From positions 95,285-159,284 of the forward strand of contig NC_018317.1 of the NCBI RefSeq assembly GCF_000234665.1: a stretch of 64,000 bases of DNA, read 5' to 3'. Below the pieces are notes generated by a model. It was given only the letters and a program-made list of their open reading frames with translations. It searched no databases and was not told the origin of the DNA. The stretch comes from Leishmania mexicana MHOM/GT/2001/U1103 (Eukaryota > Euglenozoa > Kinetoplastea > Trypanosomatida > Trypanosomatidae). Every line of letters starts with the position of its first letter. Position 1 is the first letter of the stretch. Position numbers and translations under genes: made by a program. Shown here in pieces: positions 1 to 10,745 of the stretch.

Positions 1-162
1 GCGTCACGAGATAGATGAGCAGGGCAACGACAATGGACGATGGAGGGGAGGGGCATGTAAATGAACGAGTCGCTACATTTGACTAGGTCGCGGGACGTAT
101 GGAGCTGAGCGTGTACACGTGCTGCGTCGCTCACTTAGGGCCAGAAAGTCCCTCGTGTAGTG

Positions 163-3100
163 TTATGCATCGTCTGCATGCCTCGTGGAGTTTCCGCGGC
201 AGCGGCGGGCCGGTGCGTCGTGTATCGTGCGAATCGCCGACGACGCCGAAGAAGGAGGAGTTGCGTCCCCGTCGCTCACTGTGTCATCTTCCACGGTATC
301 GTCCGTACTCGTTGTGCCAGATGACGAGGAGCATCGCTGTCGCTTGCGTCGTGAGGAAGCCGTGGCTTTTCGTGCAGCACGCGCACCCCTTGCGGCCTTA
401 GCTCGACCAGACACCGGTACAGCACGAGTTGGAGTGGACTGTCTAATTTCGTATGCACTCTCTTCCATCAGGGCAACCTCTAGCTCGACGCTCAGCGCGT
501 GCCACGCAGCCTCCTCTACATCCCTTGAAGGGTGTGTTGTCGGCGACGCCCTTAAGGCAGGCTCCAAGATTCTCAAAAGCCGCTCCACGCGCTCTGTCAG
601 ATGGGCTGTCGCCGCGCTGTTCGCAAGGCTTCGGCGCAGTGCAGGCGCAGCGCTGTGGTGTGCTGCAGCAGTGGCGAGACCGCAGTTTGATCGGTTGCGG
701 TGGCGCATGAGCGTCGCAGAAGTCGCATGGTACTCAAATCCAAGACTGCGACGGAGGTAATGAAGCAGCACGGCGCCAACAGCCTTCCACCGCATGAGCG
801 CGCTAGCGCTTGCATCGGCGCGCGATGGTGGTTCAGTCGACGCCTCCTTGTCCCTCAGCCAGTCCAATGCTGCCTGCCCGTTTAAGTCGAAGCCGGTGCG
901 GGCCTGCTGCAGCAGATGCACCACGTCGCTCTCATGCAGGAACGGCAACGTCGCAAGCGCCAGCGTCAAGTGACAGAGAAAGAGAAACGGGTGGAAAAGG
1001 CCGAAGAGGACAGACGGCGATGAGGACGCGGCCAGAGTGGCGGCAGCGTCGGTAATCTGCCGCGCATGTTCCTCGCACCACCACCGCGCCTTATCATCTT
1101 GGTAGAAAAAACGCACAAGGGTGGTGATCATGCTGTCGCGCAGCCGCTTGTGCAGTAGCGTGTACACGGAACTGTGGACACTGCACCCGCTCAGTACATC
1201 ACCGGCGCCGTCATCGGCAGCAGTAGCCGTAGTCGCGGCAAGCGGTTTACCGGGCAACACCGCGCTGCGCAGAAGGTTCGCGCCGCACGTGTGGTGCAGA
1301 CAAAACGCAAGCACAACACCCCGCCCGACCGACGCCCCCACAACCTCCTCATGGCGCTCACAGTGGATGGTGAGACTGGCCCCCGCCTGCTGCCGCAGCG
1401 GCCCATGTACGTCCGCGGCGAGGGCAACGATAGCCTGCATGTACTTATCAGGCGGGAGTAGCCCCCCGTGCGCGGCTTGCAGAAACAATCGCAGACAGAG
1501 CGAGCGTACTTGAGCGTTCGGGGTGCCGCAGCTGAGCCGCGCGATGTCGCCGTGAAACTGCTGAAAGATCCATGTTGCCATACCGCTATTAAAGTCCTCC
1601 GTGTGTGCTCCACCCGGTGAGTGCGGCGGCGGGGCTCCCTTCGCGTTGGTTCTCGCCTTCATCTGCTTGGGCACGTCGACAGCGGCGGCGGCCCGCTTAT
1701 GGCATGTGCGCTTGGCGCGGCCACCAGGCGGTGGCGCCTCAAGCCTGTCGCTGCCGTCACTCCTTTCCTGGCTCCCACTCGAAGTGTCGCTGGCGTCGCC
1801 GCCGCCGCTGGAGCCGAGGATGAGTGCCATCGTGCCCAGGTGGGTGGCCTTTCGCGCTGCCGCTTCCACCCGCTGATCCTCCTCTTTGAGAAAGTCAGAG
1901 AGCAAGGAGAGGCCTTGCAGCTGAAAGCTCATGTCGTGTGAGCGAAGTGCGTCGCGAATGTGTCCCTCAGCGCGGAGGAGGTACGTCGTGGGATCCAGCA
2001 TGCACAATGATGCAACAACGCGCAGGGCGATCAGGGCAACGCCCTTTTGCGTGACCGGGCTGCCACAGCTTCCTAAGACGTCCTCCAGGAGCTGGTACGT
2101 GTTAGCCATGATACCGGGGCCCGCGATGAGCGCATTCAACGCTGTTGCACCTGCGTCATGACCGCCCAGCGACTCCTCCATCAAGGCCGGGTGCGGTGGG
2201 TGCTGCTTCCAGCCCGGATACATGCGCAAAAACTCGGACAGGAGAAAGAGGAAGCGCTGCGTGTAGGCGACACTCTGCGGCTGCGTGGCCAAGCTCGGCA
2301 ACAGCCCTCGCACACGGGTGTAGTAGGTGTTCATGAGCGAGTAGCAGAGTTGCAAGTACGGCACGTTGACCTGTCCGGAGAGATGATGCTTGGCGCCGCA
2401 CGTGATGAGGGCGCTCAGGGTACCGCAGGAGGCGACGATCACGCGCTGCTGATACGGCCCCACGTACTTGGATAGCAGCGCTGTTAAGCAGCGTGCGAGC
2501 TGGTCGAGGGAGATGAGGGGCAGCCGAGGGACCTTCAGAACGGCGTGCAAGGTTTGACACATGTGCAGCAGAGCCCCGCCCAGAGCCTCCGGCGCCTTGA
2601 CGAGTGGCGATGTGGGAGGCGGGGGGTAGGCAATGGACTGCACCAGGACTTCGGCCAGCGGCTGCACCCACTCCCCGCGGGCCTGCGCGAGTGCCCGCAG
2701 CGTGGCGAGGCACGACACGGCGTCCTCGGTAGAGTGAAAGCAGCTGTACCGCGTCCACAGCGACCGCGCTGCGCAGCGCATGACGTGGAGCAGCCGGGCC
2801 CCGTCGATATGGTAGCCGCGCGGGCGACGACGCGCTGCAGCCGCAGTCGCAGCAGTGGCGGTCGACGAAGAAGTCTCGCGTGCCGGATCGTATGCGGCTA
2901 CGTATGCGTGCATGCCCTGTAGCACCTGCACGAGTGGGTGGTCCTCGCCGAGATCGTGCGGGTAGTCTGGCGCCGCAATCACCACCAGAGCAACGAGCTC
3001 CTTTGCCAGCTGCGCGTGTGCGCCGGTGAGGGAGCCCTCGGCGTCACCTAGCGTCACCACCCAGCGGCGCAGAAAGTGCTTCACCACCTCCTTCTGATGC

Positions 3101-6100
3101 CTCTGCGCCTCGGCCTCGTCGGAGGAGGCGAGTTGCAGTAGCTTGTGTTGAATGAAGAACAGCAGCGGCGCACCGTGCGGGGTGGCGAAAAGGCACTGGT
3201 AAGCGTCATCTGTCAGGAATGCGTCGAGGGCGGCGATGGTGCGCGACACCACGGTGGCGCTCTTGTCGTTGAGGAGGTAGAGGAGGCTGCTCACTACCTC
3301 CGCAGTGACCCCGTCAGCTGTTGCAGAGAAGTGGTCGGCCGAAGCCGACTCGCCCTCAGTTGCGGTGACGGTCGCGCCATTCAGCATTGTAAGAAGAAGG
3401 GGCACGATAGACTCCCGCACTCGCGCACTGTCGTCCTGCACGCACTGCCGTGCCACAGGCCACAGATAGCAATGGAGCGGCGGGTGCGCCGCGGAAAGGC
3501 GGGCGAGGTGGCCAAGTGCTCTCTTCTGTACCACGTCCGACACCGGTATCGCGACACCCTGTGCGTCTTTGAGGTGAAAGATGGAGAGCAGCATCGACAC
3601 CAGGGTTTGCCGTGTGCGCAGGCTGAGCATAGAGTTGCTGAACTGCGTGCTGATGGCCTGCGTCCACGTACACACTTCGCTCCAGTTGGCCGGTGCGTCC
3701 CCAGCGCCGGGGGGGCGCTCCCACCGCAGAAGTGAGTTAAGCGCGGCCTGCGAAATCCATTCCTGATCGGCATCCTGCAGCGAAGCCCACGTTGTGAGTT
3801 GCGCCGCGCGCACGTGAAACCACACTGCAGCGTAATCGGCCGCGGTGGACGGATTCGTGATGAGCTGCGATTCCGCCACGTAGACAGATGTCATGATCCC
3901 AAGAAGGCAGCTGTCCGCAGTACTAAAGCGCGACGTCGCTCCCTTGCCTCCTCCACCACACATGCGCTCCCAAGCCTGCTGGTCCCCAGCGGCAAGTTGT
4001 GCGGGAACGGGTGCACGCAAGATATGCTGAAGCGCCATGCGAGCCGCCGCCTGGCTTGTGCTGGTCGAGTCCCCAAGTCGCCCCACCTCCGTCAAGATGG
4101 CCGCCGGCACAGAGAACTGCTTCTCATCAAAGAGCCTCAGAGCTACGTGCGCCACCACATCCAATGCCAGCGGCCGCAGCGCCTCGGCGGATGCCGTCGT
4201 GGCAGACTCGGCGCTGAGGCATAGCTGCGTCAGCGAGTGCACGAAACTGCGGAGCAGTACATCTGCACCTGGCCACTCCGGCACCCCGAGAAGATCCGTC
4301 AGGTCCTCCGCCACGCGCACTGCCGCCGCCCACGCTGCCGTGTCCTCGACCCGGTCCCCCTCTGAAGCGCGCCGCAACAGCAGCTCATGCACAAACGTGT
4401 TGGCCCACAAGCTGCACTGACGCTGCAGCGTCTCCACAGTGGCCAGATCGCCTCCTTTGCTTGAGATGACCAACGACTGCGCACCTGCCAGCATGGTAAC
4501 CGTGAGGGGCAGCACAGTGCGTCTGGCGTAGTTCACGCGATAGGTCCGGTGCGCCAGCCACGCGGAAGACGTGGGTAGACGCTGGAAGAACACCTCCACT
4601 AAGCGCTGCCTCTCCACCTGGAGTGAGTTCCAGATGCACCGATACAGATGCACCGCGCTGTCGATGATGTACGTACTGTAGAGAAGGTGCACCTCCTTGC
4701 TGCAGCTGCGCGTCACGTGAAAGAGACACTGGTAGCACAGCTCCTCAAGACGGTAAACATCGGTATCTGGCACAAGCTGCAATGTGTGGTGGCACAGCAT
4801 GACGGCGAAGCCGCGCAGGCACCCCCGCAGGTGCTCTAGCCAGGGGAGCAGACTCGATGCGGCACAACTGCCACCCGCTCCGCTACCTCTCCCAGGCACT
4901 GACGACGAGTGCCGCTCTTGCTTGTCTCCTGCCTCGGCGCTAACCTCGACAGCAGCCGCGTCTGCTGATTGCTGCACTTGCACGATCAACCCCGCCACAT
5001 CACGAATGACCCGCGCGAACGTGTCGACCGTACGTCCTACGAGTCCCGCGGGCACTGCCTCGGTAGGGAAGCGCGGGTGCGCTAAGCACTGGCAGCAAAG
5101 CCACGCGCGCGCAGACCACAGCGACCCTTGCAGACCAGAGTTGGAGGAGGACACCGCCGCTGCGGTCTCGGCCTCAGTGCACGATGCGGTGAGTGCCGAC
5201 AAGCAGGCGGTCACCTGCGCACATGGGATATCATCGAAAGGGCGCACTTGAAGAGGCAGCCAGGAAACGAAATGAAGGAGCAGTGCCGCATCACAGGCAA
5301 CAGTGCTGCTGGCACTATCACCAGCGACCTGCCGCACAAAGTCCGCAAAGGTGATAGAGCTTGCATCGGCGTGCTCCCTGCCCCTCAAGGACGTCTCCAG
5401 TGCCGCCAGGCTTGCAGACTCTGGAGCCGTGCGCGGCCTGTAGCTCGTCCCCACCCCAGTAGTGGTCGAAGTGGACGCGGCCATCCCACTCGCCCGTTGC
5501 CGCCCACTGGTAGGGATCGATGGTGCGCCGCCGGCTAGCGCCAAGTCTCGCAAGCCTATCGACGTGTCCGCCCAGGCGCTCCCCGATTCCGCCGATCGCC
5601 GCGGTCGCAGGGCCACCGCCGCAGCATCTTCGCCATTAACCCAGCTCTCTGACTCGGGAACACGCGTCAGCGGTACGCGGTGTCCGGATGTGCCCTTACC
5701 AGCAGGTACCAGGCCAGATGAAGTTGTGGCGGATTCGTTCTGCTTACGCAGTCGGGCAACATGCAGCAGCGTGTTTCGCTGCGTCACGGAGGAAAGCAGC
5801 ACTTGAAGGCCATGGGTGACGGTTCTGCTGACACAGTGCGCGGCAGAGGCACGGCCCTGAAGAAGCAGCCCGCTGCCGCTGTCGGTGGCGCTACCACAAC
5901 TCTCATAGTGTGGGCCCGCCTCGTGGTGGAACTGCTCCTGCAGAAAGTGTGAGAAGCCACCAGTGAGCAGCAGCTGTTGGGCAGACTCCTGCATACCGCG
6001 CGAGAGGCGATCCAGTTCCTCCGCCTGCCATGACTGCAAAGCAGAGGATTCTGTTGGCACACCGCCGGCAGGGACCTCCTCCTCTTCCGGCCTCGCCCAC

Positions 6101-6237
6101 CCCGTCTCGAGCCGCAGCTGCGATATCAGGCGAGGCACCGGAAAGGAAAGGAGTAGCTTGGGAACGGGGTTGACGGACTCGTCCGCCGCGATGAGGCACA
6201 ACTGTGGAGGGAGCGAGGTGTCAGCCTTGGCGGACAT
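163..6237 (-). CDS. SCC2: SCC2/NIPBL-like cohesin-loading HEAT-repeat protein
   Basis: Predicted protein of 2024 aa. In other eukaryotes SCC2/NIPBL with SCC4 loads cohesin onto chromatin in the nucleus. Two parts support the call. Around residues 905-950 a HEAT repeat reads DDSARVRESIVPLLLTML. Around residues 1545-1640 a block resembles the Nipped-B C-terminal domain: a helical run, then LRLFLQAAHGGLLPPDKYMQ and an alanine-rich helix. A charged Ser/Gly-rich linker (about 1475-1550) and a basic then acidic Ser/Thr-rich tail (from about 1960) are probably disordered. The length fits the family, commonly 1500-2800 aa. The frame opens at a GTG seven codons upstream; the first ATG, at 6237, was chosen. 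Last gene of the minus array in this window. The family call is by eye; another large HEAT protein remains possible. Confidence 0.72.
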   Translation of the reverse strand: MSAKADTSLPPQLCLIAADESVNPVPKLLLSFPVPRLISQLRLETGWARPEEEEVPAGGVPTESSALQSWQAEELDRLSRGMQESAQQLLLTGGFSHFLQEQFHHEAGPHYESCGSATDSGSGLLLQGRASAAHCVSRTVTHGLQVLLSSVTQRNTLLHVARLRKQNESATTSSGLVPAGKGTSGHRVPLTRVPESESWVNGEDAAAVALRPRRSAESGSAWADTSIGLRDLALAGGAPSIPTSGRQRASGMAASTSTTTGVGTSYRPRTAPESASLAALETSLRGREHADASSITFADFVRQVAGDSASSTVACDAALLLHFVSWLPLQVRPFDDIPCAQVTACLSALTASCTEAETAAAVSSSNSGLQGSLWSARAWLCCQCLAHPRFPTEAVPAGLVGRTVDTFARVIRDVAGLIVQVQQSADAAAVEVSAEAGDKQERHSSSVPGRGSGAGGSCAASSLLPWLEHLRGCLRGFAVMLCHHTLQLVPDTDVYRLEELCYQCLFHVTRSCSKEVHLLYSTYIIDSAVHLYRCIWNSLQVERQRLVEVFFQRLPTSSAWLAHRTYRVNYARRTVLPLTVTMLAGAQSLVISSKGGDLATVETLQRQCSLWANTFVHELLLRRASEGDRVEDTAAWAAAVRVAEDLTDLLGVPEWPGADVLLRSFVHSLTQLCLSAESATTASAEALRPLALDVVAHVALRLFDEKQFSVPAAILTEVGRLGDSTSTSQAAARMALQHILRAPVPAQLAAGDQQAWERMCGGGGKGATSRFSTADSCLLGIMTSVYVAESQLITNPSTAADYAAVWFHVRAAQLTTWASLQDADQEWISQAALNSLLRWERPPGAGDAPANWSEVCTWTQAISTQFSNSMLSLRTRQTLVSMLLSIFHLKDAQGVAIPVSDVVQKRALGHLARLSAAHPPLHCYLWPVARQCVQDDSARVRESIVPLLLTMLNGATVTATEGESASADHFSATADGVTAEVVSSLLYLLNDKSATVVSRTIAALDAFLTDDAYQCLFATPHGAPLLFFIQHKLLQLASSDEAEAQRHQKEVVKHFLRRWVVTLGDAEGSLTGAHAQLAKELVALVVIAAPDYPHDLGEDHPLVQVLQGMHAYVAAYDPARETSSSTATAATAAAARRRPRGYHIDGARLLHVMRCAARSLWTRYSCFHSTEDAVSCLATLRALAQARGEWVQPLAEVLVQSIAYPPPPTSPLVKAPEALGGALLHMCQTLHAVLKVPRLPLISLDQLARCLTALLSKYVGPYQQRVIVASCGTLSALITCGAKHHLSGQVNVPYLQLCYSLMNTYYTRVRGLLPSLATQPQSVAYTQRFLFLLSEFLRMYPGWKQHPPHPALMEESLGGHDAGATALNALIAGPGIMANTYQLLEDVLGSCGSPVTQKGVALIALRVVASLCMLDPTTYLLRAEGHIRDALRSHDMSFQLQGLSLLSDFLKEEDQRVEAAARKATHLGTMALILGSSGGGDASDTSSGSQERSDGSDRLEAPPPGGRAKRTCHKRAAAAVDVPKQMKARTNAKGAPPPHSPGGAHTEDFNSGMATWIFQQFHGDIARLSCGTPNAQVRSLCLRLFLQAAHGGLLPPDKYMQAIVALAADVHGPLRQQAGASLTIHCERHEEVVGASVGRGVVLAFCLHHTCGANLLRSAVLPGKPLAATTATAADDGAGDVLSGCSVHSSVYTLLHKRLRDSMITTLVRFFYQDDKARWWCEEHARQITDAAATLAASSSPSVLFGLFHPFLFLCHLTLALATLPFLHESDVVHLLQQARTGFDLNGQAALDWLRDKEASTEPPSRADASASALMRWKAVGAVLLHYLRRSLGFEYHATSATLMRHRNRSNCGLATAAAHHSAAPALRRSLANSAATAHLTERVERLLRILEPALRASPTTHPSRDVEEAAWHALSVELEVALMEESAYEIRQSTPTRAVPVSGRAKAARGARAARKATASSRRKRQRCSSSSGTTSTDDTVEDDTVSDGDATPPSSASSAIRTIHDAPARRCRGNSTRHADDA

Positions 6238-7448
6238 GACGTTGCAGCGGTGCAACACAGAGAGAGAAAAGGAAATAAATAAACAGTAACAACGTCTGTG
6301 TCTGTGTCTGCGTGTGTGTGTGAGGGGGGGAGCTCCCTCCCTTCAATCTGTGCGCTGGTCTGCGTTGCTTGTCGTCTTCTGCAGTCGGCAATTTTATATG
6401 AGCGCTAAGGAGTCTCTGTCGCCGTGTATGTGTATGGGTGGGTGGGTCTATGTCTCCCTAATGTGAGGAGGGAAGACGGGGGAGGGGGGAAGGAAAAAAA
6501 AAGGGTGCTTGTGTGTGTGTCAGGACACTACCGGTCAACGCGCGCACAGGGGTCAGAAACCAGCGCACGGGAAGGCGGCGTGTGGTGTGGGGGTGGGGGA
6601 GGAAGAGGGTAGCCAGGGAACTGACGGATGCGTTGCAGACCAAACGGTGTGGTGCACAGGGCCCCCTGGCGAGGCAGGGTAACAAGGAGAGGGAGGGGGG
6701 ACCAAGGCAAAAAAAAAATGGAACAAAAAGCAGGTGATGTGGAAGCGTACGAACCAACTGCGTGTATCTCTGCGTGTTTGTGTGTGCACGTGGTGCACGA
6801 CGGGCGGGTGAGTACGTGGATTGCGTGGGCGCGGAGTGGGGGAGGGGGTAAAGACACAAACGGCAGAACAGGCAAAAAAAAATTCGCGCACGTTTCGGTG
6901 CCTTGTCCGGGATCGGGTGCACTGGCAGGAGAGATGAGGAGGGTCGCCGCGTCAATGCCAAGCAACACACCCGAGACAGACACATACACGCGCGTGGAAG
7001 ACACAAAGACGCCACCCATGGTATAAAACGGGAAGAAGCGAGAGAGAAGGGCGGAAAGGGCGAGAGTTGCCAGGAAGTCAGGGGATGCACATTGGGGGGT
7101 GAGGGGCATTCCATAGTCTTCAAAATGTATACAGTGCCACAAGAGGGTCTCCATGCACACAAAGACGGCGCCGCACCGCCGTTGTCTGAGAAGCTGGCAC
7201 GCGGGAGAGAGAAAGGGCGGGGTGGGACAGATCGGCGTCGCGAAAGTCCAAAGCATCAAATCACTGGCAGTAGTGCGGGCCAATGCAGGAATTGGGGGAG
7301 GGGGGGGGGGGCAGAGACCACACACATCGACATATGCCCACCACACACTGTGTAAAGACTGAGAGTCGCATCGGTGTTCGTTTATGTGAGTGTTGAGGAA
7401 CAGCAGACACTACAGATGCCGTGTGTTTGCCTGTGAGGCTGACCGACG
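6238..7448. other. Intergenic region between the SCC2-like and TTI1-like genes
   Basis: About 1.2 kb without a credible gene. It should hold the 3'UTR of the TTI1-like gene and the 5' leader of the SCC2-like gene. On the minus strand, pyrimidine-rich stretches near 6255-6285 and 6310-6350 are candidate splice-acceptor tracts for the SCC2-like mRNA. Purine-rich and GT-rich low-complexity DNA is common, including a 12-base G run at 7300-7311. Open frames here are biased low-complexity translations. Confidence 0.75.
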
Positions 7449-10400
7449 TCACGGCTGCGGATGAGAAAGCACCGGTTCTTGCGACGGGATGGGGAGCAAA
7501 TCGAAGCAGCGGCACTTGGTCATCATCAACTCTTGCAAGTCGACAGAATCCTTGCAGTCCTCGTAGAGGTGCTCCACAAACTGCTGCGTCGCCAGCTTGG
7601 CACGCTCCTCTGTGTGGGTCGGAATGCGGGAGAGACACGCCCGCTCGTGCCACAACAGAACTAGCGGCAGCACCTCTTCCACCATACGATGGAGCAGAAA
7701 ATCCCAGGCGAGCAGCCGAATCGCCTCGAGCCCGTTCAGCGTCTCAAACAGCGCCGGAGAAACGGCGACGTCGCCGAGTTTGCGCCGCTCCATTCCAGCG
7801 CGGGTGTGTGGCTCGGCTGCGACAGCCCCAAAGGCAGCCATGGGCTCTCGCAGCAGCGCAAAGAGGGAGAGGTACACGCGGTAGACGGTGTGAAGGTGGC
7901 TGCGAGGCAGCCCAATGTTGACCCCGGTCGCCGCCTCCGCCGCGACCAGGGCAGTCGGCGCGTAATGCGTCCATGGCCAGTCGATGGAAGGCGGGGCTGG
8001 AAGGGGAGTCCTGCCGGGGTCGTCGTCGCATTCATCCTCAGCTGTGTCGTCCTCTCCTACCTCGCCCGCCATGAGGTGCGCTTTTTGCCCGCCACGTCGA
8101 CTGCGCTGCGTCGACCGGCGACGCTCTGCCGCCTCGTCGATGAGGCGCCTCCGCGTCACATCGGCCCATGTCAGGGCGGCAGTGGTTGTCAGGAAACACG
8201 TGAGGCCGCGCACCGCTGTCTGAACAGCAGTGACGGCGACTTGGTCGTGCAGTGTGCAGTGCTGCAACACCGCGTATACAGCCTCCAGCACCACCAACTG
8301 AAGGGCCCGCACCCGGGTGTGCGCCGAGGTGGTGCGACGCTCCTGCTCCTCATCCATAGCCTCCTGGGGGACACAGTAGTTGAGGTACGCTGCCAGATCT
8401 AACGCGTCGCGCAGGAGGGTCAAGGCAGCTCTGCGGCCAATCACGTCCTCTGCGGCGGCCGTGCTGTTGTAGCGACTGCATAGCTGGAGGGTGTCACGCG
8501 CCACGTGAATAGTACTCGCCACAAAGTCAGCCACCTGTCCAGCCTCTTCTAGGGAGGGCGCCTTAGCGGACGCCCGTGTGAAGCTGGCCGACATCGCGGT
8601 CACGGAGAGCCGTTGACGCACGAGAGTAGTGAGACTGGCGCCGCTGCGACCCGACGCTGCGCGGTCACTGCTGCTGCCCTCCTCGCCTCGAACGAAGCGA
8701 CGCTCCAACAAAGCGAGACTGCCGCGCAGAACACTTGCTGCCGCAGGCCGCAGATGCTTCTCCCTTACTGCCCGCGCCGTCTCATCCACGATGAGGGTGG
8801 AGTGATGCAGCAGGAACAGCAAGGTGTCCGCCTCTCCGCAGGCGGTGCTGTACACCTCGACGCAGTGCATTGCCGCCTCACGCAGTATCCCACTGGCAGT
8901 GGCCTTCTCGAGGACAAGGTAGAGAGTCAAGGTGAAGAGACGCTCGAGGGCCTCGGCCCGCTCCGCATTCGACCCCTCTGCCGTGTCCCCGCCACCGCAG
9001 GCGAGCACTTCGGCTGACAAAGCGAGAAAGCGCAGCAGGGTGGCAGCGACCACTTGCCGATGGTGCACTTGTTGATAGGTACACAGTTCCTCATCCTTAG
9101 TGATGGCCCAGAGATGGGGCTGCGCCACAATGCTCCAGAGCTGCTCGAACTGCCCCGCAGTGAGGTTCGCTGGCTGCGGGTACATGCAAGACTCCACCAC
9201 CTCACCATCGGGGGCTGCCACACCCGTCGTGGGAGGAGGATAGCAGGGTGGCAGACTGTGAAGGGCTCGCGCGGGGTGAAACTGCCACACAACGAGCCGC
9301 GAAAGCACGTACACCACGGCTGGGTGCACCGCGTAGGCGTCCCAGTCCTGCAACACTGCGTCATACTCGCTGAGCAGCGCGTTCGTCAAGCGCTCTCCAA
9401 CGGTCTCGTCACCGTCACCGAAGTCGTCGGCGCCGACGCGGCAGTCCGGCGCCAGCGTAGCAGCCGCCGGAAGCCTGGCGAGGGCACCAGCTAGGCAGAA
9501 AAGAAACTCATCCACAACACCGGCGGGGTATTTGCGCGGGCGGCGGTGCGTGTACAGGGCCGCCTTGTCCATCTCGGTGCCAACAACGCGGACGCACTTG
9601 CGAATGACAGACAGGAAGATGGCAACCGTCGACTCCCTGACGTCCGGTGACTCTGCTGTCGACGACGTCGTCTGCGGTGGCACTTGCAAGGGGAAAAAGC
9701 GGTCGCGCAGGCCTGGTGCCCGTGTCACTGTCGTGGCGAGATGAAGCAGCTCCACCCCACTTAGGTACTGTAGCGCCTCGGAGACGGCAAGCACGGCCCA
9801 GGAGCTGCCTATCAAGGTCCCCATGCCTGCGTCATCCGTAGAGCTGCACAGACTGCTGCTGGTGCACACAACCGAAGAGGTCGCCTCTGCGGCGCCAACG
9901 ACGTCGTCACCGAGGTGGTGCAGGTGATCCATGTTCTCTACAATCGCGTAGGCCACCATCAGGAGCGAACTCAAAGGTGTGTTGGTGAGCTCCGTCATGG
10001 CCGACGACAGCAGCACCGAGACGATGAGCGACTTCAGCGCGGCAACCGTGACGGGAGCGTGGGCACTTCGAACGAGCACCGAGGGATCCAAAATGGAGCG
10101 CAGCGCGCTAGTCAAGTGGACGGCGGTGTCCTGCACCCACGTCCCCGGCTCAGCAGTGGCAAACGAAATCGTCAGTGCGGTGCAAAGCATCTTGATCGCG
10201 GTCAGGCACACCTTGGTCGAGTCCTTGCCGTGATGAGCACGGTGGATGTAGCGCACAGCCACCGAGACCACGCCGGGAAGACACAGTCGCACGTTCTCCG
10301 TCCCTGTCACCTCCAGAATGGCCAGGCAAGCATCTAGGCTGTCCAGCTGCAGCTGCCGAAACCAGTGCTTCGAGTTACCATTGAGAGACTTGAGAAGCTC

Positions 10401-10745
10401 GAGAATAAAGAGGGCCGCATGTGGGTGGTAGTCACGCGTCCGAAAGAAGGTGCCGTGACGAGCCGCCCCCGTGCGGTGGAAGTTTGCCACGGCCCGCACG
10501 GCAAGCAGCTTCGCCTCCTCGCCCGCGTCTAGCGACGTTGAGGAGGGGGAAGCAAACAGGGAGCCGGAGACACCGCCGACCTCAGTCCGGGGATCCGCGT
10601 CACTCTTGTTGTCGGACGAAGGACCCAACTTGAAGGCATCAACGAAGCAGTGCTCCAGCATACTAAGCAGCTCCTCGACCCTCTCCACCTCACCACTCTT
10701 CTCGGTGAGAGGGAGCAGCACAGCGGAGAAAAACGCCTCCTGCAT
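7449..10745 (-). CDS. TTI1-like HEAT-repeat protein (putative TTT complex subunit)
   Basis: Predicted alpha-solenoid protein of 1098 aa. I infer a TTI1-like role: the TEL2-TTI1-TTI2 complex matures PIK-like kinases such as TOR and ATM with Hsp90. Visible support: a helical block near residues 125-190 containing LCLPGVVSVAVRYIHR, recalling the TTI1 pattern F-LPG-V-AL-R followed by another helix; a C-terminal helix near 1003-1030, EAIRLLAWDFLLHRMVEEVL; and a length close to human TTI1, about 1090 aa. A charged insert lies near residues 870-905. The frame extends 87 codons upstream to an ATG at 11006. However, a pyrimidine tract on the minus strand (10799-10775) followed by AG near 10761 lies inside that extension, so ATG 10745 is preferred. 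Function is by eye; an unrelated HEAT protein is possible. Confidence 0.6.
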   Translation of the reverse strand: MQEAFFSAVLLPLTEKSGEVERVEELLSMLEHCFVDAFKLGPSSDNKSDADPRTEVGGVSGSLFASPSSTSLDAGEEAKLLAVRAVANFHRTGAARHGTFFRTRDYHPHAALFILELLKSLNGNSKHWFRQLQLDSLDACLAILEVTGTENVRLCLPGVVSVAVRYIHRAHHGKDSTKVCLTAIKMLCTALTISFATAEPGTWVQDTAVHLTSALRSILDPSVLVRSAHAPVTVAALKSLIVSVLLSSAMTELTNTPLSSLLMVAYAIVENMDHLHHLGDDVVGAAEATSSVVCTSSSLCSSTDDAGMGTLIGSSWAVLAVSEALQYLSGVELLHLATTVTRAPGLRDRFFPLQVPPQTTSSTAESPDVRESTVAIFLSVIRKCVRVVGTEMDKAALYTHRRPRKYPAGVVDEFLFCLAGALARLPAAATLAPDCRVGADDFGDGDETVGERLTNALLSEYDAVLQDWDAYAVHPAVVYVLSRLVVWQFHPARALHSLPPCYPPPTTGVAAPDGEVVESCMYPQPANLTAGQFEQLWSIVAQPHLWAITKDEELCTYQQVHHRQVVAATLLRFLALSAEVLACGGGDTAEGSNAERAEALERLFTLTLYLVLEKATASGILREAAMHCVEVYSTACGEADTLLFLLHHSTLIVDETARAVREKHLRPAAASVLRGSLALLERRFVRGEEGSSSDRAASGRSGASLTTLVRQRLSVTAMSASFTRASAKAPSLEEAGQVADFVASTIHVARDTLQLCSRYNSTAAAEDVIGRRAALTLLRDALDLAAYLNYCVPQEAMDEEQERRTTSAHTRVRALQLVVLEAVYAVLQHCTLHDQVAVTAVQTAVRGLTCFLTTTAALTWADVTRRRLIDEAAERRRSTQRSRRGGQKAHLMAGEVGEDDTAEDECDDDPGRTPLPAPPSIDWPWTHYAPTALVAAEAATGVNIGLPRSHLHTVYRVYLSLFALLREPMAAFGAVAAEPHTRAGMERRKLGDVAVSPALFETLNGLEAIRLLAWDFLLHRMVEEVLPLVLLWHERACLSRIPTHTEERAKLATQQFVEHLYEDCKDSVDLQELMMTKCRCFDLLPIPSQEPVLSHPQP

